Shown: positions 27,265 through 36,956, counted from the first letter of the stretch. The stretch is 64,000 nt of DNA from Vibrio agarivorans (GCF_030409635.1 NZ_JAUFQF010000002.1:186001-250000), one strand, 5' to 3'. Numbers and translations: made by a program. The notes: generated by a model not told the origin, from the sequence alone.

Positions 27265-28695
27265 ATGAAGGCACCTGCACTTACTTCGCTATCTCTACTC
27301 GGTTTGATGTCTGCGCCCGCATGGGCAACTTCAAGCACCTCATTAGACTTAACTCACTCTACTGTGGGCTATCTATGCCTCATTATCTTTGGTTTGGCCT
27401 ATACACTTGTCATGTTAGAGGAGGTGTTGCAGCTAAGAAAATCAAAACCCGTTCTTCTAGCCGCGGGCATTATCTGGGCAATTCTCGGTTATGTTTACAC
27501 CCAAAATGGCATTGCAGAACAAGCGCATGCCGCTCTTGAGCACAACCTATTAGAGTATGCTGAACTGTTACTATTCCTACTGGTTGCGATGACCTATATC
27601 AACGCGATGGAGGAGCGCAACCTGTTTGACGCCCTGCAAGCTTGGATGGTGGGGAAAGGCTTTAACTTTAAAACGCTGTTTTGGCTGACTGGTGTTCTGG
27701 CCTTCTTTATCTCTCCGATTGCTGACAACCTCACCACTGCGCTATTGATGTGTGCTGTGGTGATGAAAGTCGCAGGTGACAACAAACGTTTTGTAAATAT
27801 CGCCTGTATCAATATCGTGATCGCCGCCAACGCAGGCGGTGCGTTTAGCCCATTTGGTGATATTACCACCCTCATGGTGTGGCAAGCTGGCCATGTCGCT
27901 TTCTCTGAGTTTATGCCACTGTTTATTCCCTCGGTGGTGAACTATGTTGTCCCTGCGGTCATCATGTCGTTTTTTGTACCAAACACGCAGCCAAATACTA
28001 TCCACCAGCATATCGAGCTAAAACGTGGTGCACGCCGAATCGTTGGCTTATTTATATTAACCATTATGACCGCGGTCGCGTTCCATGCAGTGCTTCATTT
28101 CCCGCCAGTGGTCGGGATGATGATGGGTTTAGCCTACTTACAATTCTTCGGCTTCTATCTAAGAAAAACGCTACGTGCATCGTTAACGAGAAAAGCGGCA
28201 ATGGCTATCGCCAATCGCGATGATTTAGCGCTCAAGCGTCTCGGCAGTGTGGTGCCTTTTGATGTTTTCCGCCGTGTTTCTCATGCCGAGTGGGACACAC
28301 TATTATTCTTCTACGGCGTGGTGATGTGTGTCGGTGGCTTAAGCTTGCTGGGCTACCTTGGCATGGCGTCAGAGATCATGTACACCCAGTGGGATCCAAT
28401 CTGGGCTAACGTCATGGTGGGGATCTTGTCTGCGATCGTCGATAACATTCCCGTGATGTTTGCTGTCTTAACCATGGATCCAGCCCTATCGATGGGTAAC
28501 TGGTTACTCGTCACCTTAACAGCAGGTGTCGGCGGCAGCTTACTCTCTATCGGATCCGCCGCTGGTGTTGCTTTAATGGGCGCAGCACATGGGCAATACA
28601 CCTTTTTCGGCCACTTGAAATGGGCGCCAGTGATCGGGCTGGGTTATATCGCCAGTATTTTGGTGCATTTGTGGCTGAATGGGGGGATGTTTTAA
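27265..28695 (+). CDS. nhaD: Na+/H+ antiporter NhaD
   Basis: This 476-residue inner-membrane antiporter of the NhaD family (IT superfamily) exports Na+ in exchange for H+, important for a marine bacterium at alkaline pH. The start is ATG 27265, just after GGAGGA; an ATG four codons earlier lies within that ribosome-binding site. The N-terminus looks like a cleavable signal (LLGLMSAPAWA). About twelve further hydrophobic segments follow, with family motifs ISPIADNLTTALLM and NAGGAFSPFGDITTLMVW (about 190-207) and IVDNIPVMFAVL. Monocistronic. Confidence 0.93.
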   Translation: MKAPALTSLSLLGLMSAPAWATSSTSLDLTHSTVGYLCLIIFGLAYTLVMLEEVLQLRKSKPVLLAAGIIWAILGYVYTQNGIAEQAHAALEHNLLEYAELLLFLLVAMTYINAMEERNLFDALQAWMVGKGFNFKTLFWLTGVLAFFISPIADNLTTALLMCAVVMKVAGDNKRFVNIACINIVIAANAGGAFSPFGDITTLMVWQAGHVAFSEFMPLFIPSVVNYVVPAVIMSFFVPNTQPNTIHQHIELKRGARRIVGLFILTIMTAVAFHAVLHFPPVVGMMMGLAYLQFFGFYLRKTLRASLTRKAAMAIANRDDLALKRLGSVVPFDVFRRVSHAEWDTLLFFYGVVMCVGGLSLLGYLGMASEIMYTQWDPIWANVMVGILSAIVDNIPVMFAVLTMDPALSMGNWLLVTLTAGVGGSLLSIGSAAGVALMGAAHGQYTFFGHLKWAPVIGLGYIASILVHLWLNGGMF

Positions 28696-28757
28696 GGGGG
28701 AAGAAAATTGGAAAAGAAGAATACAGAGGTGGGTGTTCTGTGATCTGTTGAGGGGGA

Positions 28758-28906
28758 GAAGGCTGGAGGTGGAAGGTTTGAGGATCTATTACATTCAAAC
28801 CTTCGTGCCTAAAACGAGTGCAAAACGTTGAAGAATCAGTTAACTAACAGCGATCACCTCTGAACTCTGTATTCCCCAATCCCCCCCCCTTCTACCTCCA
28901 ACCTTC
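28758..28906. repeat. Inverted pair of GGTTGAA-like degenerate repeats in a convergent intergenic region
   Basis: A 19-nt element at 28758-28776 (GAAGGCTGGAGGTGGAAGG) matches the reverse complement of 28888-28906 at 17 of 19 positions. The unit is related to the GGTTGAA tandem array at 54225-54287 and to a copy at 45331-45353. The pair lies between the ends of nhaD and hdfR. Confidence 0.6.
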
Positions 28907-28916
28907 TATATACCCC

Positions 28917-29807
28917 CTACTCCATCTCCACACGCCCTGCTTGCTGCAAGGTATACGCCGTCAATGGGTCAATATCTCTCACCAACTCACAAACTTGATT
29001 AATCGCTTCAACCGATGAGCTACCTTTGCGGTAGCTTAAATAGATCGGGCGATACCAATCTTCGCTGTTTTCTACACGATACAGTTGGCCGGTGTCTAAG
29101 AAAGGTTTGACCATGGAATAAGGTAAGTAAGCACTTCCTTGCTTATCGAGGATGAAATCTAAAGCGATCCGCGCGGTTGAGGTTCTCAGCAAGGGTGGTG
29201 CCGCTTTGCCGTGGCGCTCTACATGCTCTGAGCCAAACTTGGTGCCCCAGTCTACGTAGACATAACCATTTTCAAATACGGTCTCTACGCTTTGCGGCGA
29301 AGTTGAAACCATCACAAGCACTAGATCTGCTACTTTCTTACATTCGAGCTCATCGGCTTTGATCTGATCAAACGCAAACGCCATGTCTAGAGTGCGCTCA
29401 AGCAAGTGGCGGTTGAGCGCTTCACGATTGAGCACTTCTGCCATAAAACCATAGCCAGAAAAGGATTCTGTCACTACGCTCAAACAGTTCTGTAGATAGG
29501 CATCCCAAATATTGGGTGTACCCCCCATTGTTAGCTGTAGCGCTTGACCACTCTCCAAAGACAACTCCAGCTTTGCCTGCTGTAGGGTCGAAACCATGAC
29601 CTCTGCGTAGCCAATTAGGCGCTCACCTGCCGATGTCAGCTTGATATTGTTGCGATCACGAGTGAAAAGCTGGGTATCAAAATAGTTTTCTAACTGCTTA
29701 ATACGCGCACTCACAGCCGCCTGAGTGATATAGAGGTTTTCAGATGCTTTACCAAAATGTTTGGTGCGAGCCACCTCTAAGAAGGTGCGGAAGACTTTTA
29801 CATCCAT
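28917..29807 (-). CDS. hdfR: LysR-family regulator HdfR
   Basis: This 296-residue LysR regulator has an N-terminus (MDVKVFRTFLEVARTKHFGK, then LYITQAAVSARIKQLE and LFTRDRNNIKLTSAGE) that closely follows E. coli HdfR as I recall it. In E. coli HdfR represses flhDC and activates gltBD. It is divergent from maoP 247 bp away, the same gene pairing as in E. coli, which strengthens the call. AGGA lies six bases before the ATG. Targets in this organism are not known. Confidence 0.85.
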   Translation of the reverse strand: MDVKVFRTFLEVARTKHFGKASENLYITQAAVSARIKQLENYFDTQLFTRDRNNIKLTSAGERLIGYAEVMVSTLQQAKLELSLESGQALQLTMGGTPNIWDAYLQNCLSVVTESFSGYGFMAEVLNREALNRHLLERTLDMAFAFDQIKADELECKKVADLVLVMVSTSPQSVETVFENGYVYVDWGTKFGSEHVERHGKAAPPLLRTSTARIALDFILDKQGSAYLPYSMVKPFLDTGQLYRVENSEDWYRPIYLSYRKGSSSVEAINQVCELVRDIDPLTAYTLQQAGRVEME

Positions 29808-30054
29808 TTATTTTTCCTGCAATACAAATGACATCTTATTCAAACAGATTATACAACCATAACGATGGAACAAGATTCAAAAATGTTATGACCGAAGTCC
29901 GAGATATGCTTATCGTCACGATAAATATCTTTTGATTCTCTTTCCAGTAGTTTACGAATATGTTTGCGTAACACCACAGCATCAACCGATGTTGTCAGGT
30001 GTCATAATTAACTGCGAATTTAACACGCACCCTGAATTTTATATCGAGGTCATT

Positions 30055-30411
30055 ATGTCTGAAACTCACTTTCGCTACGGCAGAAAACGTTTTTATGACA
30101 ACACCAAGTTCCCACGCGGTTTTGCTAAGTCAGGCGACTTTACGCTAGCAGAAGAGGAACTATTGATTCAATTCGGCGACACCATGCTTGGCTTAGAGCT
30201 GGGTGAACTTTCACCAGAGAACAGCGAAGAGAAGCATTTTTTGAAAGTGCTGGCTAACCCGCTAAAAGCGAAATCAAAGCTCGAGCGTACTTGGCTGAAA
30301 TACACTCAATTGGCTCGTGGCCGCAAACGTTTTCATACCCTTAATGGTTCACGCCGTACCTCAGCTGCCGACAGCTTAGAAGAGTTCGATGCGGTTTTAG
30401 AAGACGATTAA
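30055..30411 (+). CDS. maoP: MaoP (YifE/DUF413), macrodomain Ori organisation protein
   Basis: This 118-residue basic protein starts at ATG 30055 after GAGGTC; the longer frame upstream has no ribosome-binding site. It contains the DUF413 pattern FYDNTKFPRGFAKSGDFTLA, a central ERTWLKYTQLARGRKRFHTL and an acidic tail. In E. coli MaoP and its site maoS constrain long-range DNA mobility of the Ori macrodomain, and maoP lies next to hdfR, as here. In this window it is about 30 kb from the chromosome II origin, so a role in organising that origin region is an attractive inference. A strong hairpin terminates it. Confidence 0.88.
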   Translation: MSETHFRYGRKRFYDNTKFPRGFAKSGDFTLAEEELLIQFGDTMLGLELGELSPENSEEKHFLKVLANPLKAKSKLERTWLKYTQLARGRKRFHTLNGSRRTSAADSLEEFDAVLEDD

Positions 30412-30456
30412 TTTAGCTTCGAGACAGCTTTTAAAACGAATAACATTTTTTAATTT

Positions 30457-30509
30457 GTGCTCCGCGAGATCACCAAGGATACGATCCACCAGTGAGCGGA
30501 GCACTTTTT
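30457..30509. terminator. Intrinsic terminator with long loop
   Basis: GTGCTCCGC (30457-30465) pairs with GCGGAGCAC (30496-30504) over 9 bp, followed by five T. The 30-nt loop is larger than usual. It follows maoP and precedes the end of the convergent DUF3081 gene. Confidence 0.75.
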
Positions 30510-30514
30510 CATAC

Positions 30515-30766
30515 CTACTTCGCCAACAGCGCTACTTTCTTCAAAAAGCTCTCTTTAAGATGGGCTTGATCATAATCCATATGATAAGTGTTGTGGAAAC
30601 CGATACTCAGCTCCACGCCATTACCGCGCAAATAGATGTTGTACCCATCATAGTCAGCAATCGCTTCGACACCCTCATAGATCATGCCATGCTCTGTTGG
30701 CGTGCCATTCGCCATAATTCGCTCATAAGCATGTAAGATTTTGGTTGAATCGAGTTCATTTTTCAT
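30515..30766 (-). CDS. DUF3081-family small protein
   Basis: This 83-residue protein starts at ATG 30766 with GGAGG upstream; an extension of 11 codons has no ribosome-binding site of its own. The sequence (MKNELDSTKILHAYERIMAN, then GVEAIADYDGYNIYLRGNGV) resembles the DUF3081 family common in Vibrio and Shewanella. Function unknown; no signal peptide or membrane segment. It is convergent to maoP. Confidence 0.75.
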   Translation of the reverse strand: MKNELDSTKILHAYERIMANGTPTEHGMIYEGVEAIADYDGYNIYLRGNGVELSIGFHNTYHMDYDQAHLKESFLKKVALLAK

Positions 30767-31077
30767 CGTTCTACCTCCGAGCTGCACTCGGTTATGCACC
30801 TTATATAAGTATGGACGATATTCTGTCGTAAGGTGTGAAGCTGGCCAGGTTTTACTCTATGCTTAATCGAGCGCTTGGCTGGCGCTCTATTTACCCACCT
30901 TGCTCTCCGTTCTGCTCACATGTCATTAATTTAATATTCGTTAAAAGACAAATAGAAACATTTGCTTACACTCACAAACGCCAACTATAGTTATTGAACA
31001 CTACACAGAGGTGTTTGTACTCAAGATACATAGCCCTCAACCTGATTAGCGCATTTGCCCAAATTAAAAAGGTTGTC
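30767..31077. other. Intergenic region, no gene
   Basis: The 311 bp are AT-rich in the second half (TTAATTTAATATTCG near 30925). They should hold the promoters for the divergent DUF3081 gene and the Kef operon. No operator or RNA element is apparent. Confidence 0.4.
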
Positions 31078-31698
31078 ATGAAAAAAAATCGTCTATTAGT
31101 GCTGTACGCGCATCCGGCTCAACACCGCTCCGAAGCCAACCGCCCGCTGTTTAACCTAGCGCAGAAAATGGCTGGAGTAACTACAGTTGATATGTACGCA
31201 GAATATCCCAAATTCAATATCAACATCGACCTTGAGCAGCAGCGCCTGCTTGACCATGATGTGATCATTTTTCAGTTCCCACTCTACTGGTATTCAACGC
31301 CAGCAATCTTAAAAGAGTGGCAGGATCTGGTGCTTGAATATGGTTTTGCCTACGGTACAGATGGGACAGCCTTAAAAGATAAGCTCTTTGTTTGCGCGTT
31401 AACCGCGGGAGGTAAACACGAGGCTTATCATGCCGATGGTTATAATCACTTTACCATCCGTGAGCTGTTGCAACCGCTTGAACAGATGGCACGCTTAACC
31501 CACATGCGCTATCTACCGCCACTTGCTCTTTTTGGCTCTCGAACCGCACTTGAAGAGAAGCGCGTAGAAAAACACACACTGCTTTACGGCAAAATGCTAA
31601 ACGCCTTGCTGCTCGACCAAGTATCACCTGACAGCACAGAGAACCTAGAAACACTCAATGAGTTCATCAACCAACTGGATGAGGAGAAATCGGCATGA
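31078..31698 (+). CDS. Kef-type ancillary NAD(P)H flavodoxin-fold oxidoreductase (KefF/KefG-like)
   Basis: This 206-residue flavodoxin-like quinone reductase starts at ATG 31078; an upstream frame extension is unsupported. It has the FMN-binding opening LLVLYAHPAQHRSEANRPL, the FQFPLYWYSTPAILKEW motif and ALTAGGKHEAYH. KefF and KefG bind and activate KefC/KefB glutathione-gated K+ efflux systems. Here the stop overlaps the antiporter start (ATGA at 31695-31698), consistent with that partnership. A flavin-dependent reductase activity toward quinones is the general family property. Confidence 0.88.
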   Translation: MKKNRLLVLYAHPAQHRSEANRPLFNLAQKMAGVTTVDMYAEYPKFNINIDLEQQRLLDHDVIIFQFPLYWYSTPAILKEWQDLVLEYGFAYGTDGTALKDKLFVCALTAGGKHEAYHADGYNHFTIRELLQPLEQMARLTHMRYLPPLALFGSRTALEEKRVEKHTLLYGKMLNALLLDQVSPDSTENLETLNEFINQLDEEKSA

Positions 31699-33629
31699 CC
31701 GGACTGTTTTTACAAGCCTTTATCTACCTCGTTGCCGCCGTTATTGCGGTGCCTATCGCCAAAAGGCTCGGCCTCGGCTCAGTATTGGGTTATCTGATTG
31801 CAGGTGTGGTCATTGGCCCTGTGATTGGTCTGGTTGGTGAAGAAACCACAACCATTCAGCATTTTGCTGAGTTTGGTGTGGTAATGATGCTGTTTTTAGT
31901 CGGCCTTGAGCTTGAGCCCAAAATGCTATGGGCCATGCGTAATCGATTAATTGGTCTTGGCGGCCTGCAAGTAGGCGGTACAACCGCGGCGGTCACAGGT
32001 ATTGCGATGGCGCTAGGCCAACCTTGGACCATCGCGTTAACCATCGGTCTTATCTTTGCCCTCTCCTCCACAGCGATCGTATTGCAAACCTTCAATGAAA
32101 AAGGTCTAACCAAAACAGAAGGTGGTAAAAATGCCTTCTCGGTTCTGCTGTTTCAAGATATCGCCGTGATCCCAATGTTGGCGTTTATCCCACTACTTGC
32201 ACTTCCCGAACTGATTGAAGCGGCACAATCAGCCGCCAGTCACGCCGCCGAGCATCATGAAGAGATCTCTTTAGTCGCAGACTTACCAGGCTGGGCTTAC
32301 GGGATTGTTATCATCGCCTCTATCGTGATCGTTGTGGTGGGTGGTCACTTCCTCAGTCGACCGCTGTTTCGCTTTGTCGCCGACTCTGGGCTGCGTGAAA
32401 TCTTCACTGCGACCGCATTAATGCTTGTGATTGGCATTGCGGCCTTAATGAGCTTAGTTGGGCTGTCTCCCGCTTTAGGGACATTCCTTGCAGGTGTGGT
32501 GCTGGCCAACAGTGAGTTTCGTCATGAGCTGGAATCAAACATCGAGCCCTTCAAAGGGCTGTTACTTGGCTTGTTCTTCATCACTGTCGGCGCAGGCATC
32601 GATTTCTCCATCTTATTTGGTGAGTTCGTTACCATCATGTCACTCACGATTGGTGTCATGGTGCTAAAAGCCTTAGTTTTGTTTGCTTTAGCCCTCATTT
32701 TCCGCATCAAAGACAGTAATCGCTGGCTGTTTACCCTGAGCTTGGCACAGGCTGGTGAGTTTGGTTTTGTTCTTTTAAGCTTCTCACTACAAAACCACGT
32801 TATCCCATTTGAGCTGGCACAAACTCTGTCGCTGGTTGTCGCGCTCTCTATGTTCTTAACCCCTGGTCTGTTTATTTTGTTTGATAAAGTGATTCTGCCA
32901 AGATTTGAGCAAGAGTCGAACGAACAAGAAGCCGACACCATTGATGAACAAGGTACGGTCATTATTGCGGGCATTGGCCGCTTCGGTCAGATCGTTAACC
33001 GCCTGTTGATCTCTAACGGCGTTAACACTGTGGTGCTTGATCATGAAGCAGGACAAGTGCAAAACATGCGCGATATCGGAACCAAGACCTTCTATGGCGA
33101 TGCCACTCGCCCTGACTTGCTCCATACAGCAGGCATCGAACACGCCAAAGCGCTAGTAGTCGCTATCGATGATCGCGAACGTGCGATTGAGTTGGTGGAG
33201 TATGTCAAACATACCTACCCTGCGGTGACGGTTATCGCTCGTGCCTTCGACCGTGGTCATGGCTATCAACTGAAACAAGCGGGCGCAGATATTGTTGAGT
33301 CAGAAACTTATCACTCTGCCCTTGAAGTTGGGGGTAAGGCACTCCATGTATTAGGCTTTCATCCTTTTGGTGTTGAACGCAGAAAGTCCACTTACCAGCG
33401 CGTTGAAGACAAGAAATTCGAGACTCTTTACCAAGCGTGGAAGGGAGGTTCGGAAGGAGAACGTTACGACAACAACTATCGTGACCTCTTCATTCAATCT
33501 GAGAAACATCTTGTGGATGAAATGGCGCGCTATTTGAGTGACAAACACTCTCATACTGAGCGTGGCTGGACGCCTCCACCAAAAGGTTATGCTGATCAAT
33601 TTGATGACGCCACTGATGACCAAAAATAA
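31695..33629 (+). CDS. Kef-type CPA2 potassium/proton antiporter with RCK domain
   Basis: This 644-residue protein has a membrane domain of twelve or thirteen helices (about 1-385) with CPA2 motifs (KRLGLGSVLGYLIAGVVIGP, LALSSTAIVLQ-like region) and a C-terminal TrkA-N/RCK domain (about 410-530; GTVIIAGIGRFGQIVNRLL, a Rossmann nucleotide site). It closely resembles KefB/KefC, which release K+ and acidify the cytoplasm when challenged by electrophiles, gated by glutathione adducts. It is translationally coupled to its flavoprotein partner and overlaps the following MATE gene. KefB versus KefC cannot be decided. Confidence 0.9.
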   Translation: MTGLFLQAFIYLVAAVIAVPIAKRLGLGSVLGYLIAGVVIGPVIGLVGEETTTIQHFAEFGVVMMLFLVGLELEPKMLWAMRNRLIGLGGLQVGGTTAAVTGIAMALGQPWTIALTIGLIFALSSTAIVLQTFNEKGLTKTEGGKNAFSVLLFQDIAVIPMLAFIPLLALPELIEAAQSAASHAAEHHEEISLVADLPGWAYGIVIIASIVIVVVGGHFLSRPLFRFVADSGLREIFTATALMLVIGIAALMSLVGLSPALGTFLAGVVLANSEFRHELESNIEPFKGLLLGLFFITVGAGIDFSILFGEFVTIMSLTIGVMVLKALVLFALALIFRIKDSNRWLFTLSLAQAGEFGFVLLSFSLQNHVIPFELAQTLSLVVALSMFLTPGLFILFDKVILPRFEQESNEQEADTIDEQGTVIIAGIGRFGQIVNRLLISNGVNTVVLDHEAGQVQNMRDIGTKTFYGDATRPDLLHTAGIEHAKALVVAIDDRERAIELVEYVKHTYPAVTVIARAFDRGHGYQLKQAGADIVESETYHSALEVGGKALHVLGFHPFGVERRKSTYQRVEDKKFETLYQAWKGGSEGERYDNNYRDLFIQSEKHLVDEMARYLSDKHSHTERGWTPPPKGYADQFDDATDDQK

Positions 33630-34947
33630 CCAGAAAAACCTCGCCAAACAGCTGTTCAAGATGACTTGGCCGATGCTGTTTGGCGTTTTATCGCTTATGA
33701 GCTTTCAGCTTATTGACAGTGCCTTTATCGGTCAACTGGGGGTTTTACCGCTGGCTGCACAAGGTTTCACCTTGCCGATACAGATGATTGTCATTGGTCT
33801 ACAAGTCGGTCTAGGTATCGCTACCACTGCGGTGATCTCAACCGCGCTGGGGGCGAGTCAAACACGATATGCCCAACAACTCGGTGGGTTAATTATTGTT
33901 TTAGGGAGTGTGGGGATCGCCTTATTTGGCGTGATTGCCTATCTGTTGCGTGCGCCTATTCTCGCAGCGCTGAGCGCGCCTGAAGACATTATGCCAATCA
34001 TTGATAGCTATTGGATTTGGTGGCTGATCAGCTCGTGGACTGGTGCAGTGCTGTATTTTCTCTATAGCCTCTGCCGCGCGAATGGCAACACCTTGCTACC
34101 TGGTTCGATGATGATGGTGACAAGTCTACTTAACCTTGTTCTTGACCCTATTTTCATTTTCACCCTCGATATGGGCATCAATGGCGCTGCAATTGCCACG
34201 ATTATCGCCTTTGGTATTGGCATCTTAATCGTGGCGCCAAAAGTGGTGGCAAAAGAGTGGATGTGCTTCAAATGGGCAGACCTCGATATTGGCAAGAGTA
34301 TTCGCTCGCTAACCAACATCATGGGACCTGCGATGATCAGCCAATTGCTACCGCCCCTCTCTTCGATGCTCGCCACCAAACTGCTTGCTGGCTTTGGCAC
34401 CGCTGCGGTCGCCGCATGGGCTCTCGGCTCGCGCTACGAGTTTTTCGCTATCGTGGTGGTGTTAGCACTCACTATGTCTATGCCCCCTATGATTGGGCGC
34501 ATGCGCGGCGCTAAGAACTACCAAGATATACGCACACTCACCGCCATCGCGGCTAAGTTTATCTTGGTTTTTCAGCTTTTTATTGCTGTCATCACCTATT
34601 TCACCGCCGCACCATTGGCTGATTTGATGACCAGCAACGAAGGCAATGTTGAACAAATTCTTATCTGGCATCTGACCATTGTGCCATTAAGCCTTGGCCC
34701 TTTAGGGGTTTGCATGCTCATGGTATCTAGCGCCAATGCGATTGGTCGTTCCTACCGCGCCTTGAGTATCTCTGCTCTGCGTCTGTTCGCTTTCTTTCTG
34801 CCTTGTTTGTGGATAGGCGCGCAAATCGGTGGCATTGAAGGGCTATTCTATGGTGCGTTCGTTGGTAACGTGTTTGCAGGGATAGCCGCTTGGGTGATGT
34901 ATCAAAAAGCGCTAACTGAGCTCGAAAACGCCACCTCCAAAGCGTAA
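33616..34947 (+). CDS. MATE-family multidrug efflux transporter
   Basis: The protein has 443 residues and twelve predicted membrane helices (FKMTWPMLFGVLSLMSFQLI; QLGVLPLAAQGFTLPIQMIV). MATE pumps export cationic drugs or metabolites with Na+ or H+. I chose ATG 33616 because the family N-terminus begins there; ATG 33604 is equally possible. Either start lies inside the end of the antiporter gene, so it is translationally coupled. Substrate unknown. A terminator follows. Confidence 0.85.
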   Translation: MTKNNQKNLAKQLFKMTWPMLFGVLSLMSFQLIDSAFIGQLGVLPLAAQGFTLPIQMIVIGLQVGLGIATTAVISTALGASQTRYAQQLGGLIIVLGSVGIALFGVIAYLLRAPILAALSAPEDIMPIIDSYWIWWLISSWTGAVLYFLYSLCRANGNTLLPGSMMMVTSLLNLVLDPIFIFTLDMGINGAAIATIIAFGIGILIVAPKVVAKEWMCFKWADLDIGKSIRSLTNIMGPAMISQLLPPLSSMLATKLLAGFGTAAVAAWALGSRYEFFAIVVVLALTMSMPPMIGRMRGAKNYQDIRTLTAIAAKFILVFQLFIAVITYFTAAPLADLMTSNEGNVEQILIWHLTIVPLSLGPLGVCMLMVSSANAIGRSYRALSISALRLFAFFLPCLWIGAQIGGIEGLFYGAFVGNVFAGIAAWVMYQKALTELENATSKA

Positions 34948-34962
34948 TTATGATTCAACTCA

Positions 34963-34998
34963 AATGGCCTCTATTTATGAGGCCATTACCATTTTTTA
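34963..34998 (+). terminator. Intrinsic terminator after the MATE gene
   Basis: AATGGCCTC (34963-34971) pairs with GAGGCCATT (34979-34987) around a 7-nt loop; ACCATTTTTT follows. Nine base pairs and a T6 run make it a good terminator for the Kef-MATE operon. Confidence 0.85.
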
Positions 34999-35033
34999 TG
35001 TGCTCTTTTCGATATCTTACAGCCTGCTGTAAT

Positions 35034-35049
35034 TGTGATTCATTTCACC
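35034..35049. promoter_or_regulatory. Candidate CRP site upstream of malZ
   Basis: TGTGA-TTCATT-TCACC matches the TGTGA-N6-TCACA consensus at nine of ten core bases. It is centred about 117 bp before the malZ ATG, consistent with catabolite control of maltodextrin use. Confidence 0.5.
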
Positions 35050-35157
35050 CATACAAAATGCCAAATCGTGCACACCATCAATACAAAGCTCAATAACAAA
35101 AACCGTGTCATCGCTATAATTTAGGCGCATTCCAAACCGTTATTTTCAGGAGCTTCC

Positions 35158-36948
35158 ATGTCTTTGCCTTTCCTCTATCATGGACAAACCCACGAATGGG
35201 TCAGCCTTAATCAGCGCACACTTACCCTCACTCTCGTGACCGATAAAACGACGCCTTTTTCTCAGGTTTTAATCCGCCACGAACCCGATAACGAAGAACA
35301 CTTTTCGCCAATGACACTCTCGAAAGAGACCGAGCACCTGCGTTATTGGCAAGGGAGTTTTGAGCTGCGCCACGACCAGCCACTCAACACCTATACCTTT
35401 AAACTCATCACTGACAATCAGCAGTTTTGGCTCAGTGGCTATGGCATTACCAAGCGCATGCCAGGGCTTGAAAAACACTTCAAAACCAACCCTGAACATC
35501 AGCCGCCAAGCTGGGTGAAAGAGCAGATTTTCTATCAAGTATTCCCGGATCGTTTTGCCAATGGGAAACCAGAAATCAGCACTCAAAGCGATGAATACAA
35601 AATTGCCGATGAGAGCAAAACCGTTGTTGCAAAAGAGTGGGGGGAGCCCGTTGACGGCCATGGAGGCAATGGTGGATATGAGTTCTACGGTGGCGACCTT
35701 TACGGCGTTAAGAGCAAACTCGATTATCTTCAGGAGTTAGGGATTACGACCCTATACCTTAACCCTATTTTCGCGGCACCAAGTAATCACCGTTATGACA
35801 CGATGGATTATTACAATATCGATTCTCACCTTGCCACCAATGAGGATTTTGCCGAGCTGTGTGATGACGTCCACCAGCGTGGGATGAAAGTAGTATTAGA
35901 TGCCGTGTTTAACCACACCTCCACAGAGCACCCTTGGTTTAACCGTTTGGGCTGGCATCAAGAGAGTGGCGCATACCAATCTGCCCAATCACAATACCGC
36001 GACTACTACTTCTTTGAAGGTGAAACGGAGCAATACATTGGTTGGAAAGGGGTAAGCAGCCTACCTGTGCTGAACTTTGAGAATCAACAAGTGCGTGAGG
36101 CTATCTATCAATCTGATGACGCCATCATCAAACACTGGCTTAAAGCGCCCTACAACATCGATGGCTGGCGCTTTGATGTGATTCATATGCTAGGAGAAGG
36201 AGACGGCGCAAAGAACAACGCGCACTATGTCAAAGCGTTTCGCGAATCCGCTAAAGAGGTCAATCCGGATAGCTATATCTTAGGTGAACACTTCTTTGAA
36301 GCGACCTCATGGCTGCAAGGTGAGCAAGAAGATGGCTCGATGAACTATTATGGTTTCGCACACCCACTGCGCGCTTTGCTTGCGAATAAAGACATTGCGT
36401 TAGACCCGATTAGCATCGATATGTTGGAGTTTCGTGATTGGCTAGCAGAGGCGCGCGCCAAAGTGCCGTGGGACAATCAACTGGCACAACTCAACCAGTT
36501 AGACAGTCACGATACACCGCGTTTTTTCACCTTGCTGAATGAGAATGAAGCGCTGTTTAAAATTGCGGCCACCTTCCTGTTCACCTATGTCGGTACGCCT
36601 TGTCTCTATTACGGCACTGAAATTGGTATGGCAGGCGGTTCAGACCCAGATAATCGCCGCTGTATGGAGTGGGATCGCGTTAAAGACTCTGAGTTTTTAC
36701 CCTTCTTTAAAGAGCTGATTCAGCTGCGTAAAAGCCACCTTGCGCTACAGCACGGCAGTTTGCTAGAGCTGTATTGTGATGAAGCGTGTTTTGTCTTTGC
36801 GCGTCAGTTTGAGGAGGATGTGGTGATTGTGGGGATGAATTTAACAGATGATGAGAAAATCGTGAAACTGCCTAAAGAGTATGTTGAGTTACTTGATTTG
36901 TCAGCCTGCGAGTTCGTGTTACTAGGAAAACAGACGCTGATCGTCTAG
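35158..36948 (+). CDS. malZ: Maltodextrin glucosidase (MalZ-like, GH13)
   Basis: This 596-residue cytosolic alpha-amylase-family enzyme has an N-terminal beta domain of about 120 residues as in MalZ/neopullulanase, then the TIM barrel. Catalytic motifs are DAVFNH (region I), the nucleophile in GWRFDVIHML, the acid/base in ILGEHFFEA and QLDSHDTPRF. It releases glucose from maltodextrins. CAGGAGC precedes the ATG. A CRP-like site lies upstream. Cyclomaltodextrinase/neopullulanase is a possible alternative within the same subfamily, but the N-terminal domain and neighbours favour MalZ. Confidence 0.82.
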   Translation: MSLPFLYHGQTHEWVSLNQRTLTLTLVTDKTTPFSQVLIRHEPDNEEHFSPMTLSKETEHLRYWQGSFELRHDQPLNTYTFKLITDNQQFWLSGYGITKRMPGLEKHFKTNPEHQPPSWVKEQIFYQVFPDRFANGKPEISTQSDEYKIADESKTVVAKEWGEPVDGHGGNGGYEFYGGDLYGVKSKLDYLQELGITTLYLNPIFAAPSNHRYDTMDYYNIDSHLATNEDFAELCDDVHQRGMKVVLDAVFNHTSTEHPWFNRLGWHQESGAYQSAQSQYRDYYFFEGETEQYIGWKGVSSLPVLNFENQQVREAIYQSDDAIIKHWLKAPYNIDGWRFDVIHMLGEGDGAKNNAHYVKAFRESAKEVNPDSYILGEHFFEATSWLQGEQEDGSMNYYGFAHPLRALLANKDIALDPISIDMLEFRDWLAEARAKVPWDNQLAQLNQLDSHDTPRFFTLLNENEALFKIAATFLFTYVGTPCLYYGTEIGMAGGSDPDNRRCMEWDRVKDSEFLPFFKELIQLRKSHLALQHGSLLELYCDEACFVFARQFEEDVVIVGMNLTDDEKIVKLPKEYVELLDLSACEFVLLGKQTLIV

Positions 36949-36956
36949 CCGTAAAC

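Noticed and set aside
28696..28760. G-rich sequences after nhaD as MalT boxes
   Set aside because: They are runs of G with poor fit to GGGGA(T/G)GAGG, no maltose gene is adjacent, and they belong to the GGTTGAA-like repeats.
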